64,000 nt of DNA from Lachnospiraceae bacterium (lineage in GTDB: Bacteria; Bacillota; Clostridia; Lachnospirales; Lachnospiraceae): contig JAHZFJ010000018.1 in assembly GCA_019421365.1 (NCBI GenBank), positions 1 through 64,000 of the forward strand, in the 5' to 3' direction. Positions within the stretch are counted from its first letter, which is position 1. The number at the start of each line of letters is the position of its first letter. The position numbers were made by a program, and so were the translations under genes. This document shows, piece after piece, positions 7,474 through 15,858 of the stretch. The notes under the pieces are model-generated. The model was given only the letters and a program-made list of their open reading frames with translations. It did not search any database and was not told where the DNA came from.

Positions 7474-8958
7474 TTACTCTTTTACGTACATTCCACTTGG
7501 TTTGTCAGAAAGATTGATTATGATATTCTTCATTTGACTATAGTGGTCAAGTATTACTTTGTGTGTTTCTCTACCAATGCCCGAATCTTTGTAGCCTCCA
7601 AAGGATGCTCCTGCTGGGAAAGTATTGTAAGTATTAACCCAGACACGTCCAGTTCTAATACCTCTTGCAACTCGAATCGCTTTATTAATATCTTTTGTAA
7701 ATACACCGCCTGCTAAACCAAAATCACTATCATTAGCCATGTCGATAACTTCCTCAATAGTCTTAAACTTAATGACAACACCTACTGGTCCAAAGATTTC
7801 CTCTCTAGCAACTCTCATATCGTTTGTTACATTTACTAATAGAGTAGGTTTCATAAAGTAACCGTTTGCTGTGTCTCCTTCAACAAATCTTTCGCCGCCT
7901 GTAGCAACTTTTGCACCTTCGTTTTTACCGATTTCAACATAATCTAAAATTTTCTTTAATTGTTGCTCATTTACTTGAGCGCCCATCTGAGTATCTTTAT
8001 CTAGTGGATTTCCTACTTTCACTTTTTCAAAAGCAGCAACCGCTTTTTCAATAAATTCATCGTAGAAATCTTCTTGTACAAAGATTCTTGATCCTGCTGA
8101 ACAAACTTGTCCTTGGTTGAATAAGATACCTAATTGAATACCTTCTAGAGCAATATTCATATCAGCATCACTAAAGAATATGTTTGCAGATTTACCACCA
8201 AGTTCAAGTGTTGCTGGTATTAAATTCTGTGCAGCGGAGATACCAACCTCTCTACCAACTTCTGTTGAACCAGTAAATGCCAGCTTATCTAGTCCTTTAT
8301 GATGTTGTAGATATTCGCCACTCTTAGAACCTTTACCTGTGATAATGTTAATAACTCCTTTTGGTACAACATCTCCAATTAATTTCATTAATTCTAATAC
8401 ACTAAGTGAAGTTGTACTAGATGGTTTGAATACACTAACATCACCTGCTGCAAGTACTGGTGCCAACTTCCAAGCCGCCATCAGGAATGGGAAATTCCAT
8501 GGTACGATTTGACCAACTACACCAATTGGTTCTCTTAGTATTAAATTGAGAGTATTTTCATCAATCATTGTAGATGTCCCCTCTTCTGCTCTAATAACCC
8601 CTGCAAAATATCTAAAGTGATCTGATGCTAATGGAATATCTGCACCAGCAGTTTCTCTAATTGGTTTACCGTTATCCATACTTTCAACAGTTGCTAATAA
8701 TTCAGCATTCTCATCAATGATATCTGCTATCTTATTAAGCACGGCTGCTCTTTCTGCTGGAGTAGTTTTCCCCCATGTTTTGAAAGCTTCTCTTGCAGCT
8801 GCAATCGCTTCGTCAACGTCACTATTTGTAGCATCTGCAATTTCTGCTAATAATTCTCCATTCGAAGGATTGTAAGTTTTAATGGTAGCACCATCAGCTG
8901 CCTCTCTCCATTCTCCATTAATATATAATTTATAGTTATCTTGTAATTGTAATTTCAT
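7474..8958 (-). CDS. NAD(P)-dependent aldehyde dehydrogenase
   Basis: The 494-residue protein is a full-length ALDH superfamily member. It has the cofactor-site motif VPWNFPFLMAAWKLAPVLAAG, the FTGSTEVGREV nucleotide loop, the general-base Glu in LELGGK (about residue 250) and the catalytic Cys in NQGQVCSAGSR (about residue 286). The C-terminal NTYNTFPAGASFGGYKDSGIGRE is typical of the class that includes AldA-type and betaine aldehyde dehydrogenases. TGGAGGTAA precedes ATG 8958. It appears monocistronic, with a 524-bp gap upstream. The physiological aldehyde is not predictable from sequence alone. Confidence 0.93.
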   Translation of the reverse strand: MKLQLQDNYKLYINGEWREAADGATIKTYNPSNGELLAEIADATNSDVDEAIAAAREAFKTWGKTTPAERAAVLNKIADIIDENAELLATVESMDNGKPIRETAGADIPLASDHFRYFAGVIRAEEGTSTMIDENTLNLILREPIGVVGQIVPWNFPFLMAAWKLAPVLAAGDVSVFKPSSTTSLSVLELMKLIGDVVPKGVINIITGKGSKSGEYLQHHKGLDKLAFTGSTEVGREVGISAAQNLIPATLELGGKSANIFFSDADMNIALEGIQLGILFNQGQVCSAGSRIFVQEDFYDEFIEKAVAAFEKVKVGNPLDKDTQMGAQVNEQQLKKILDYVEIGKNEGAKVATGGERFVEGDTANGYFMKPTLLVNVTNDMRVAREEIFGPVGVVIKFKTIEEVIDMANDSDFGLAGGVFTKDINKAIRVARGIRTGRVWVNTYNTFPAGASFGGYKDSGIGRETHKVILDHYSQMKNIIINLSDKPSGMYVKE

Positions 8959-9482
8959 AATTTACCTCCATATTTCATAATAGTTATTCTCGAACTATTA
9001 TGCTTTATAATTGTGCGACAATTTGTTATTGTAGTTGCTATTGTAACACACAATGTTCTATTATGCAATTTTGATATTAAATTAACTAATTATATGTAAA
9101 ATTACAGTAATTTTACAATTTTTATACAAAATTAGCTTATATAAATGCAATAAACAACTATATAGCTTCCTAATACATTCTCTATTCCATAAATACTTGA
9201 TAATCTCTTATCACACCCAATTTTCTCTATATTTTCTTCTATTCATGACTTGAAGAATGAATCCCCTTAGTAGATTTCATATTGATTGGATAAACCATAA
9301 GATTGCTACTAATATTAAGAATAAAGAGGAATAAAAAAGACAATCTTTCAGGTGGTTTATGTGTGGTTCAAGGATATCTAATATCCGTTAATTCACACAT
9401 AAACCATGAAGATTGTCTTTGTAGAGGTGTTTGATTCATTTATAATCTAGAAATGTACCATTTTGATATACTCTATCTATTC
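8959..9482. other. Intergenic region between aldehyde dehydrogenase and desulfoferrodoxin
   Basis: AT-rich 524-bp gap without a convincing ORF. The left part presumably holds the aldehyde dehydrogenase promoter. The only clear structure is the hairpin at 9336-9420, about 60 bp downstream of the desulfoferrodoxin stop. Confidence 0.55.
9336..9420. repeat. Long two-stage hairpin (fold-back element)
   Basis: AAAGACAATCTT pairs with AAGATTGTCTTT at the ends. Inside this GGTGGTTTATGTGTG pairs with CACACATAAACCA, and the loop carries a third small hairpin GGATA-TCTAA-TATCC. The near-perfect arms total about 25 bp. It may terminate desulfoferrodoxin transcription or be a small mobile or REP-like palindrome. 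Confidence 0.6.
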
Positions 9483-9857
9483 TTAATCAATATCAGCTTT
9501 CCATAATCCATGAAGGTTGCAATAAGCATAGGCAGCAATTGCTTTGTCTCCGTCTGCAATTTGAAATTTAACAACTGGCTGTACATCATGAGACAAGATC
9601 TGATATTGTCCACCTTTTTGTGTCTCTAATATTACGGTAGTAATAGAATGTTCTTCTGTCATTGGATGTGTAACACTTCCAACGTTTACAGTTACCGTAT
9701 TTCCACTACAAGTGATGACTGGAATATGTTTTTCAGTAGCTGCCTCTACGGTATTTGGTGTGATTTCATTGGCATCTGTAAGTGATGTAGCATCTGTATA
9801 GCAATTGCAAATTGGAATTACTAGACCATTGTTACTACATTTAAAAAATTTAATCAT
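9483..9857 (-). CDS. Desulfoferrodoxin-family superoxide reductase with altered N-terminal domain
   Basis: The C-terminal part of this 124-residue protein is a superoxide reductase domain: EKHIPVI, GSVTHPMTEEHSI with the His ligands, and AYAYCNLHGLWKADI with the Cys and His that complete the square-pyramidal Fe(His)4Cys centre. Such enzymes reduce superoxide to peroxide in anaerobes. In usual desulfoferrodoxins the N terminus binds a second iron through a CxxC pair and a later CC pair; here it reads KCSNNGLVIPICNCY, so the first CxxC is lost and centre I probably does not form. AGGTGG precedes ATG 9857. It is adjacent to an ABC exporter on the same strand with 84 bp between them. Confidence 0.88.
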   Translation of the reverse strand: MIKFFKCSNNGLVIPICNCYTDATSLTDANEITPNTVEAATEKHIPVITCSGNTVTVNVGSVTHPMTEEHSITTVILETQKGGQYQILSHDVQPVVKFQIADGDKAIAAYAYCNLHGLWKADID

Positions 9858-9941
9858 AGGATAAATCCACCTTTCTTTTAGTACGTTACGTACATAGTGT
9901 GGCTTATCTGTTCAAATCTATTCTATTGATTTTGTATTATA

Positions 9942-10625
9942 TTATTTACATAGCCGAATTTTACCATTCTCTATTCTGTAAATAACATCCACCAAATCTA
10001 ATATTCTTTCATCATGAGTCACCATAATTGCCGCCCTGTTTTGCTTCTTAACTACTTTCCTAATCATCTCAACTACTTGTCTTCCCCTAGGTCCATCTAA
10101 GCTTGCTGTTGGCTCATCTGCTAGTATAACATCTGGTTTATTCATAAACGCTCTTGCAATTGCAACACGTTGTTTTTCCCCACCCGATAATTTATTAGGA
10201 TATTTGGTCTTACTATTTTCTAATCCTAGATCTCTTAATAACTCATCTGCATATGCTTCAAATTCCTTTTTGTTTTTATTCTTCGATATCTTAGCTATTA
10301 AATTCAACTGGTCTTCTACATTCAGATAAGGAACTAACTGATGTGATTGAAAAATAAATCCAATCTTTTCTCTTCTCACAAGGTTCCAATTCTTATTTTT
10401 GTTATCTAGTTTTGTATCTCCAATAATTACTTCACCTGTCGTACTTGAAAGTAATGCTCCTGCGATGGATAACATTGTACTCTTACCTGAACCAGACGGC
10501 CCTACAATTGCTGCAAACTCCCCTGGTTTAACTTTTAATGATACATTATCTAAGACAGTTTTTTCATTTTCTCCATCTTGATACACTTTTGAAATATTGT
10601 TTAATTGTAATGCGTATGTTGTCAT
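9942..10625 (-). CDS. ABC transporter ATP-binding protein (HrtA/LolD/MacB type)
   Basis: The 227-residue ATPase has Walker A GPSGSGKST (about 41-49), Q-loop FIFQSHQLVPYLNV, signature LSGGEKQRVAIARA, Walker B VILADEPTASLD and the switch His in MVTHDE. The set and length fit the MacB/LolD/HrtA subfamily that works with FtsX-like permeases rather than classical importers. Its start overlaps the permease stop codon by one base (TAATG), so translation is coupled. Cargo is unknown; the permease resembles the HrtB heme/antimicrobial exporters, making detoxification export the best guess. Confidence 0.92.
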   Translation of the reverse strand: MTTYALQLNNISKVYQDGENEKTVLDNVSLKVKPGEFAAIVGPSGSGKSTMLSIAGALLSSTTGEVIIGDTKLDNKNKNWNLVRREKIGFIFQSHQLVPYLNVEDQLNLIAKISKNKNKKEFEAYADELLRDLGLENSKTKYPNKLSGGEKQRVAIARAFMNKPDVILADEPTASLDGPRGRQVVEMIRKVVKKQNRAAIMVTHDERILDLVDVIYRIENGKIRLCK

Positions 10626-11710
10626 TATTCACGTCCTCCAATCGCCATTAATGGATCTATCTTTGCAACTTTTCTTAACGATACTAAACTAACTAATACG
10701 GAGATAATTACGAAGACTATGGAAATCAGCACCGCAGATCCAAGCAGTAAAGAAAATGGCATACTACTTGGTAAGAAACTTGATACGGCAAATGTTAGAA
10801 CATTACCAACAAGCATACTACCTCCTGCTAATATAAGTACTTGAGAAATAATCATTGCAGATAGAGTTCTCATCTTCATACCAAGTGCCTTCATCACACC
10901 AAACTCCGTTAATTTTTGCATGGTAATAATATAGAAGAATACCCCTAGAATAACTGCAGAAACAATCACTAGAACCCATAATATCATATTAATGGACATT
11001 TGTTCCTGAGCATGTCCTGGTATGTTCTTAATAACATCTTCTTTTGATAGAACTACTGAATTCTCTAACTCAATATTGTCTATATCGTCTCCCTTGATAG
11101 CAATAGCATTATAAGCTGTTTCATCATTTTTATTAATTTTTGTTCTTATGTTTTTGAATGTATCTAAGGATATAATCCCTACTGCAGAATGTCCATACAT
11201 TTCGTCTTTGACAAATCCCGCAACTTTCATCTCAATACCAGAAGCTGAGTCTATTATTGTATCTCCAATAGTAATTTCTTCTTCTAAGAAAGATTTGTTT
11301 AATAGAATTGTATTTTCATCTGCTGCTATTTCACTACCATCAATTACTGTTGGCATCATGAAGCTGTCTGTATCTACTGCTAGATACGTAACATCTAATT
11401 TTTTTTGAGTATCTTCTTTGTACATACTCATTCTCATAAGATTAATTGGTGTTACCTCGCTACTTGTCATACCACTAACTTCTTGTAATTGTTTTTTAGT
11501 TAGTGTAGATCTCGTAATTATAGAATCTGAATCATCACTTAATATATAATGATCTGCTTGTGCATTTTTAATCGAAGCACTGGTTGCTAAAGATAACCCA
11601 TTCGCTAATCCTGATAAAAACAAAACCATAAAAGTTAATAATATCAGCATAGACACGATTAACGAATATCTTGATTTGTTGTACTTTAAATCTTTAATTG
11701 CTAAAAACAT
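10625..11710 (-). CDS. FtsX/HrtB-like ABC transporter permease
   Basis: This 361-residue protein has one N-terminal membrane helix (about 16-36, preceded by MFLAIKDLKYNKSRYSLIVS), a large extracytoplasmic domain (about 40-235) and three C-terminal helices (about 240-350), the FtsX/MacB topology. The opening MFLAIKDLKYNKSRYS and the FLSGLANGL motif resemble HrtB/DevC permeases. AAGGAG precedes ATG 11710 and the gene overlaps the downstream ATPase start. A Crp-family regulator is encoded immediately upstream on the same strand, a likely regulator of the exporter. Confidence 0.87.
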   Translation of the reverse strand: MFLAIKDLKYNKSRYSLIVSMLILLTFMVLFLSGLANGLSLATSASIKNAQADHYILSDDSDSIITRSTLTKKQLQEVSGMTSSEVTPINLMRMSMYKEDTQKKLDVTYLAVDTDSFMMPTVIDGSEIAADENTILLNKSFLEEEITIGDTIIDSASGIEMKVAGFVKDEMYGHSAVGIISLDTFKNIRTKINKNDETAYNAIAIKGDDIDNIELENSVVLSKEDVIKNIPGHAQEQMSINMILWVLVIVSAVILGVFFYIITMQKLTEFGVMKALGMKMRTLSAMIISQVLILAGGSMLVGNVLTFAVSSFLPSSMPFSLLLGSAVLISIVFVIISVLVSLVSLRKVAKIDPLMAIGGRE

Positions 11711-11792
11711 ATTTTTTCTCCTTACTAATGTATTTTCTTTTGTTTATTAGAATATACATCAGCAATGTGACCTCAATATGACCATATAAAAT

Positions 11793-12482
11793 TTAAAGTG
11801 GATTTATAAAAATATTCTTTGATAATTCTCTAAGCATCTTATCATTTAATATGTATACTTTTTTGTCCTCACATCTTATGATAGATTTTGATTCCATCTC
11901 TTTAAATGTTCTATTTAAGTGTCTATATGTTGTTCCTAAGAATTCAGCAATTTCTAGATAGGACGAACTCAAAATTATATAATTTTCATCTGTTATATGC
12001 TCCACTAGATAGCTAGCCAATCTATTAATAAGTGGATATACAAAATTATATGAACTATTATTAATAGTTGCACTAAGTTTATCACTTAATGAATTTACTA
12101 GGTGGCGCAAAAGTTTTGGATTATCAAGAAACTTTCTTCTAAGTATATCTGAAGATATGGCTATCATAAACGTATCCTCTACTGCATCTATGTTGCAAAC
12201 TATTGGAGTATCTTTTAAAAGTTCCATATCTCCTATCGTAATAAAATCGTTGTAGAATTTTAAATTCGAATACTTCCCATTTTCTAAAATATAATAAATT
12301 TTGATTTTCCCTTCTACAAGCAAATAATAATTTTCAAGTTTATTACCTGCTTCTAATATGAAATCTCCTTTTTCATAAAAATAAAGCCTCGCATATTTTA
12401 ATAAATCTTCATCTAATATAGAATCTATATTATGTTTTTTAATGTAATACTCCAAAAGACTACTGTCTGTTATTTTTCTCAT
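11793..12482 (-). CDS. Crp/Fnr family transcriptional regulator
   Basis: The product of about 229 residues has an N-terminal cyclic-nucleotide-binding-like beta roll (FYEKGDFILEAGNKLENYYLLVEGKIKIYYI) and a C-terminal helix-turn-helix (YLEIAEFLGTTYRHLNRTFKEMESKSII). It lacks the Cys cluster of Fnr and resembles YeiL-type regulators. A start at 12497 is possible, but that ATG lies inside the sequence that gives the ribosome site TTAGGAG for the ATG at 12482, so the shorter form is preferred. An ATGAC-N4-GTCAT dyad at 12496-12509 overlaps the start region and could be autoregulatory. It is likely to control the downstream ABC exporter. Confidence 0.85.
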   Translation of the reverse strand: MRKITDSSLLEYYIKKHNIDSILDEDLLKYARLYFYEKGDFILEAGNKLENYYLLVEGKIKIYYILENGKYSNLKFYNDFITIGDMELLKDTPIVCNIDAVEDTFMIAISSDILRRKFLDNPKLLRHLVNSLSDKLSATINNSSYNFVYPLINRLASYLVEHITDENYIILSSSYLEIAEFLGTTYRHLNRTFKEMESKSIIRCEDKKVYILNDKMLRELSKNIFINPL

Positions 12483-12495
12483 AAATACTCCTAAC

Positions 12496-12509
12496 ATGAC
12501 CTATGTCAT
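12496..12509. promoter_or_regulatory. Possible operator dyad at the Crp-family gene
   Basis: ATGAC-CTAT-GTCAT: five-base arms with a four-base spacer immediately upstream of the preferred start codon. The half-sites do not match the E. coli Crp consensus (TGTGA), and assignment to this regulator is a guess. Confidence 0.35.
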
Positions 12510-12616
12510 ATTCTACTTCTTTTAAATATAGTATCTTATTTATAAAGTGCTGTAAAGGATAGGCGAATTTTAAATAATACTTTACTTATCAGCAAATTAA
12601 CATTATATTAATCATA

Positions 12617-12641
12617 AAACTACCTCGAAACGAGGTAGTTT
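12617..12641. other. Perfect 11-bp stem hairpin in the leader of the HAD nucleotidase gene
   Basis: AAACTACCTCG (12617-12627) pairs exactly with CGAGGTAGTTT (12631-12641) across a three-base loop. It ends about 10 bases before the AGGAGG-like ribosome site of the gene at 12666. No U-run follows on the plus strand, so it may stabilise the mRNA or regulate translation rather than terminate. Confidence 0.5.
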
Positions 12642-12665
12642 ACAACTATATGGAGGACATAAATT

Positions 12666-13376
12666 ATGAATTATGAAGTTATAATATTCGACGCAGATGA
12701 AACATTATTTGATTTCAAGAAGTCTGAAAGAGAAGCTTTTAAAAATGCTATGCTTGAAATCGGTGAACAATATGATGAAACATATCATCTAAAGATATAT
12801 CAAGATATAAACACAGCTATATGGAAAGAATTCGAAGAAGGCCTTATTACTCAAGAAAAATTAAAGGTAGAGAGATTTGAAAGATTATCTAATAAATTAA
12901 ACCTAGAGTTTGATGCCTCAGAATTTGCAAAGTCGTATATGAAACACTTAGCTGACGGTTCCTTCTTACTCGACGATAGTATAGAGCTTGTAGAAACTCT
13001 ACATAACAATTATACACTCTCTATAGTTACTAACGGTCTTACATCAGTTCAAGAAAAAAGAATCAGAAAATCGGTTATAGCGCACTACTTTAAAGATATC
13101 ATAATCTCTGAAGAAATCGGAGTTTCTAAACCAAATCCTAAAATCTTCGAGTATGCTCTTGAAAACATAAGTCAAGTAGACAAGACCAAAGTATTGATGA
13201 TCGGCGATAGCTTAACTTCTGATATACAAGGCGGTATTAACTTTGAGATAGATACTTGTTGGTACAACCCTAACAAGCATGTTAATGAAACGGGAATAAA
13301 ACCGACCTATGAGATTGCTAACCTTATGGATCTTATTGATCTACTTGATAATCCACAAAAATATTACTATAAGTAA
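12666..13376 (+). CDS. yjjG: YjjG family noncanonical pyrimidine nucleotidase (HAD superfamily)
   Basis: The 236-residue HAD-IA hydrolase begins with motif I DADETLFDFKKSE (about 8-20), the form diagnostic for YjjG nucleotidases. Motif II is in SIVTNGL, motif III at KPNPKIF, and motif IV is MIGDSLTSDIQGG. YjjG enzymes dephosphorylate noncanonical pyrimidine nucleotides such as modified dUMP, protecting the nucleotide pool. TGGAGG precedes ATG 12666. A small perfect hairpin lies in the leader and a strong terminator lies about 140 bp after the stop. Family assignment is firm; the exact substrate is inferred from relatives. Confidence 0.88.
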   Translation: MNYEVIIFDADETLFDFKKSEREAFKNAMLEIGEQYDETYHLKIYQDINTAIWKEFEEGLITQEKLKVERFERLSNKLNLEFDASEFAKSYMKHLADGSFLLDDSIELVETLHNNYTLSIVTNGLTSVQEKRIRKSVIAHYFKDIIISEEIGVSKPNPKIFEYALENISQVDKTKVLMIGDSLTSDIQGGINFEIDTCWYNPNKHVNETGIKPTYEIANLMDLIDLLDNPQKYYYK

Positions 13377-13605
13377 AATTATAAAGGGAATGAAATTACT
13401 AAACTCATTAAAGAAATAGAAGCTTGATCTGTTAAATATTACTCTGAATTAGAGGGTAGTTGTAAATAAACATGCCCTGAGAATTGTTTTGATTCATAAA
13501 AACTAAAAAACTCACTAAAAGACTATCCTGAAACATTTTACTTACAGGATAGTCTCTTTTGTCTGGAGTCGGCAAAATACCAACAGACTAATTTTGTTAA
13601 TAATA
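13377..13605. other. Short intergenic region with possible gene remnant
   Basis: Before the terminator at 13517-13560 the plus strand encodes broken peptide runs (KLIKEIEA, stop, SVKYYSELEGSCK, stop). This has the look of a decayed gene end but is too short to identify. Confidence 0.25.
13517..13560 (+). terminator. Rho-independent terminator
   Basis: AAAAGACTATCCTG (13517-13530) pairs with CAGGATAGTC and the arm ends in TCTTTT at 13560. The A-rich left flank makes it usable from both strands, so it may also end the minus-strand GNAT gene. Confidence 0.75.
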
Positions 13606-14088
13606 TTAGAAAGTCAACCGCATATCATACCAAACAGCTCCACCGTGTGTTGATTCTGATATTCCTTCATTTTTAAACCCAAATTTCCCATAATAATGCA
13701 ACAGTTTTTCTTTACAGGTAAGTACTAAGCCCTTACGCCCCTGATCTTTGGCATCAGAAATTACCTGGTTGATTATTTTTTCTGCACAACCTTGTCTACG
13801 ATATTCTGGGAGGGTATTTACACCGAAAATCATTTGCCATTGACCATCTTCGTCATGCATTCTAGCATCTTCAAACATTTTATCCTGTAGTATGGATTCA
13901 TTGGTCACCATTCCATTCACAAACGAAACTACTTTCCCATCATCTTCCATTACCCAAAAATGATTAGGATATACAGTTAATCTCTCTTTAAAATCTTTTT
14001 CTGTTGCTGCTTCCTCTACAGGAAAACATCTTAACTCAATAGCCGCAATTTCTTCTAAATCTTCAATAGTTGCCATTCTTATCTTCAT
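13606..14088 (-). CDS. GNAT family N-acetyltransferase
   Basis: A 160-residue single-domain GNAT: MKIRMATIEDLEEIAAIELRCF at the N terminus, the acetyl-CoA binding segment FGVNTLPEYRRQGCAEKIINQVI (about 88-110, with R/Q-x-x-G-x-A), and LVLTCKEKLLHYYGKFGFKNEGISESTHGG near the C terminus. The last segment resembles the subgroup related to arylalkylamine acetyltransferases. AAGGAG precedes ATG 14088. It is monocistronic. The acceptor amine is unknown. Confidence 0.87.
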   Translation of the reverse strand: MKIRMATIEDLEEIAAIELRCFPVEEAATEKDFKERLTVYPNHFWVMEDDGKVVSFVNGMVTNESILQDKMFEDARMHDEDGQWQMIFGVNTLPEYRRQGCAEKIINQVISDAKDQGRKGLVLTCKEKLLHYYGKFGFKNEGISESTHGGAVWYDMRLTF

Positions 14089-14214
14089 AGTTAATAACTC
14101 CTTCTATACTTAATCTTTGGATAAGAAAATCATCACATGCTTTAGTTATTGCCCCAAAATAACAATAAGTAAAAGTGGTAAAGCATTCCATTACATAAAG
14201 ATTCTTCAATCAAT

Positions 14215-15063
14215 TTACCTTTGTCCATCAACATCAGGACGCCATATTGCAAATCGTTTTAATGCTTCTTCATCACGACCATAGAAAGGTTGATTTTTAT
14301 CAATTGACGCAATTTTTATCATATCTTCCTTTGTTAATGTAAAGTCAAAAATATCAATATTCTCTTTAATGTGTGATTCTGTCTTAGAGCCAGGAATTAC
14401 GATAATGTTCATCTGAGTATGCCATCTCAATATAATCTGAGCTGGACTCTTTTGGTATTTTTGAGCCAATTCTTCAATGACTTTTTCTTTTAAGATTGCC
14501 TTGTTGTCACGGCCTCCCAATGGATACCAAGCTTGAATTTCTATCTTTTCTTTCGCTAGAAATTCTCTAAGCTCTGTCTGTGGATAATATGGGTGTGCTT
14601 CAACCTGAATTAGAGCAGGTACAATTTCACAGTTATCCAATATTTCCTGAATTTCCTTTTTATTAAAGTTAGAAATACCAATTGCTCTGAGTTTTCCCTC
14701 TTTATATGCCTTTTCCAACTGTCTGTAACCAGCTATATAATTTCCAGAAGGCTGATGTAAAATCATAAGGTCAATATAATCTGTATCAAGACGTTTCAAT
14801 GTCTCATCGATAGCGTGGTCATCTTCATAATACACTGGCCAAAGTTTCGTTTCAAGAAAAATTTTATCACGCGGTATCCCTGACTTCTTCATCCCTCTAC
14901 CTACAGCTTTTTCATTAACATATGCGTTGGCGGTATCTATCAATTCATACCCATTTTTCAAAGCAGATATAACCGCATTTTCAGCATCATCTGATGAAAG
15001 TAAAAATGTTCCTAACCCAAGTATTGGCATATCAACACCATTATTTAATGTAATATAATCCAT
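14215..15063 (-). CDS. Aldo/keto reductase
   Basis: The 282-residue TIM-barrel oxidoreductase has the AKR tetrad: Asp and Tyr in YELIDTANAYVNEKAVGRG (about 40-58), Lys in IFLETKLWP, and His in DLMILHQP. The C-terminal cofactor motif IVIPGSKTESHIKENI binds the NADPH phosphate. It resembles the AKR5-type 2,5-diketo-gluconate reductase/YvgN group acting on small carbonyl compounds. AAAAGGAG precedes ATG 15063. Only fragments of other genes lie upstream on this strand (15083-15972). Confidence 0.9.
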   Translation of the reverse strand: MDYITLNNGVDMPILGLGTFLLSSDDAENAVISALKNGYELIDTANAYVNEKAVGRGMKKSGIPRDKIFLETKLWPVYYEDDHAIDETLKRLDTDYIDLMILHQPSGNYIAGYRQLEKAYKEGKLRAIGISNFNKKEIQEILDNCEIVPALIQVEAHPYYPQTELREFLAKEKIEIQAWYPLGGRDNKAILKEKVIEELAQKYQKSPAQIILRWHTQMNIIVIPGSKTESHIKENIDIFDFTLTKEDMIKIASIDKNQPFYGRDEEALKRFAIWRPDVDGQR

Positions 15064-15082
15064 AATTTTATTCTCCTTTTCA

Positions 15083-15397
15083 TTATTCTTTTTGTTCTGT
15101 AGAGTCCTGATAGCGTATCACTTTTGCTGGGACACCCCCAACTACAGCATAGTCAGGCACATCTTTTGTAACCACTGCTCCTGCACCAACAACAGCATAT
15201 TCTCCAATAGTTACACCCGGACAAATAGTTACGTTCATACCAATCCATGCATTTTTCTTTATTGTAACTTTTCCATAAGTATAGATAGAATGTCTTTCAT
15301 TCATATCATGGTTGATTGTGGCAATACGAACACCTGGAGCAATCATAACCTGATATACATAACCTTTTTCGTACTTCACTTTATATCCACCTCTCAA
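15083..15397 (-). pseudogene. Truncated maltose/sugar O-acetyltransferase (left-handed beta-helix)
   Basis: The 104 codons cover only the C-terminal half of a maltose O-acetyltransferase-like protein: VMIAPGVRIATINHD, then hexapeptide repeats GKVTIKKNAWIGMNVTICPGVTIGEYAVVGAGAVVTKDVP, ending GGVPAKVIRYQ. Full-length relatives are about 185-200 residues and have an N-terminal Mac domain, absent here. The upstream reading frame begins inside the end of the flavodoxin fragment with TTG at 15397 or GTG at 15379 (AGAGGTGG before it). The catalytic His in INHD is kept, but the missing half makes activity unlikely. Confidence 0.75.
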
Positions 15398-15616
15398 TTA
15401 TTTTTTGTGCATTATCTACTGAGCTTCCAGTTATCGCAAGACCGTTTAAAACTTTTGCCCCTTGAGCTACATTTGCAATATCTTTCTCCGTTGATGAAAG
15501 CCCACTACCCTCGTGTGTACAAAAAGGATGTATCATCTTTCTGGTAAAATCAAACGCTTCTAAAAATGTATATACTGCCATAGGCATAGTTCCCCAGTAA
15601 TTACTAAGTCAAGGTG
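15381..15616 (-). pseudogene. C-terminal flavodoxin fragment
   Basis: Translation gives NYWGTMPMAVYTFLEAFDFTRKMIHPFCTHEGSGLSSTEKDIANVAQGAKVLNGLAITG and then a stop. This is the second half of a flavodoxin_4-type protein: WWGTMPM loop, CTHEGSG FMN-isoalloxazine loop. An N-terminal piece LDLV in another frame just upstream (about 15602-15613) suggests a deletion that removed the preceding strand and shifted the frame. The phosphate-binding loop of the N terminus is missing. It overlaps the acetyltransferase remnant downstream. Confidence 0.75.
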
Positions 15617-15766
15617 TTTTCTTATGTTTTTTTGTATTATATTTATAAGCCTAGCATTTGTAAAGAGTGCCAAAGCATTGCTTACGTAACAAACCCTTGG
15701 CCAACCATAAGCTGATAAGTCCATAGAAAACAAGCAGTAATGAAATAGTAGCTGTCTCATTGTCAT
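15617..15766 (-). pseudogene. Possible C-terminal remnant of a membrane protein
   Basis: One minus-strand frame reads DNETATISLLLVFYGLISLW, then LAKGLLRKQCFGTLYKC and a stop; this looks like the last membrane helix of a transporter. It has no start or ribosome site and is sandwiched between other broken genes. The family is not recognisable. Confidence 0.3.
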
Positions 15767-15858
15767 AAAAAAGAGATACTGGCACGTTTATGTAGTATCT
15801 CTTAGTTATATTTCAATATTCTAAAAATTCTTTTTCTGACAATTCACTATTATTATTC

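Noticed and set aside
15092..15547. Plus-strand ORF of 151 codons across the decayed region
   Set aside because: Cys/His/Asn-rich composition is typical of the antisense of hexapeptide repeats; no start signal.
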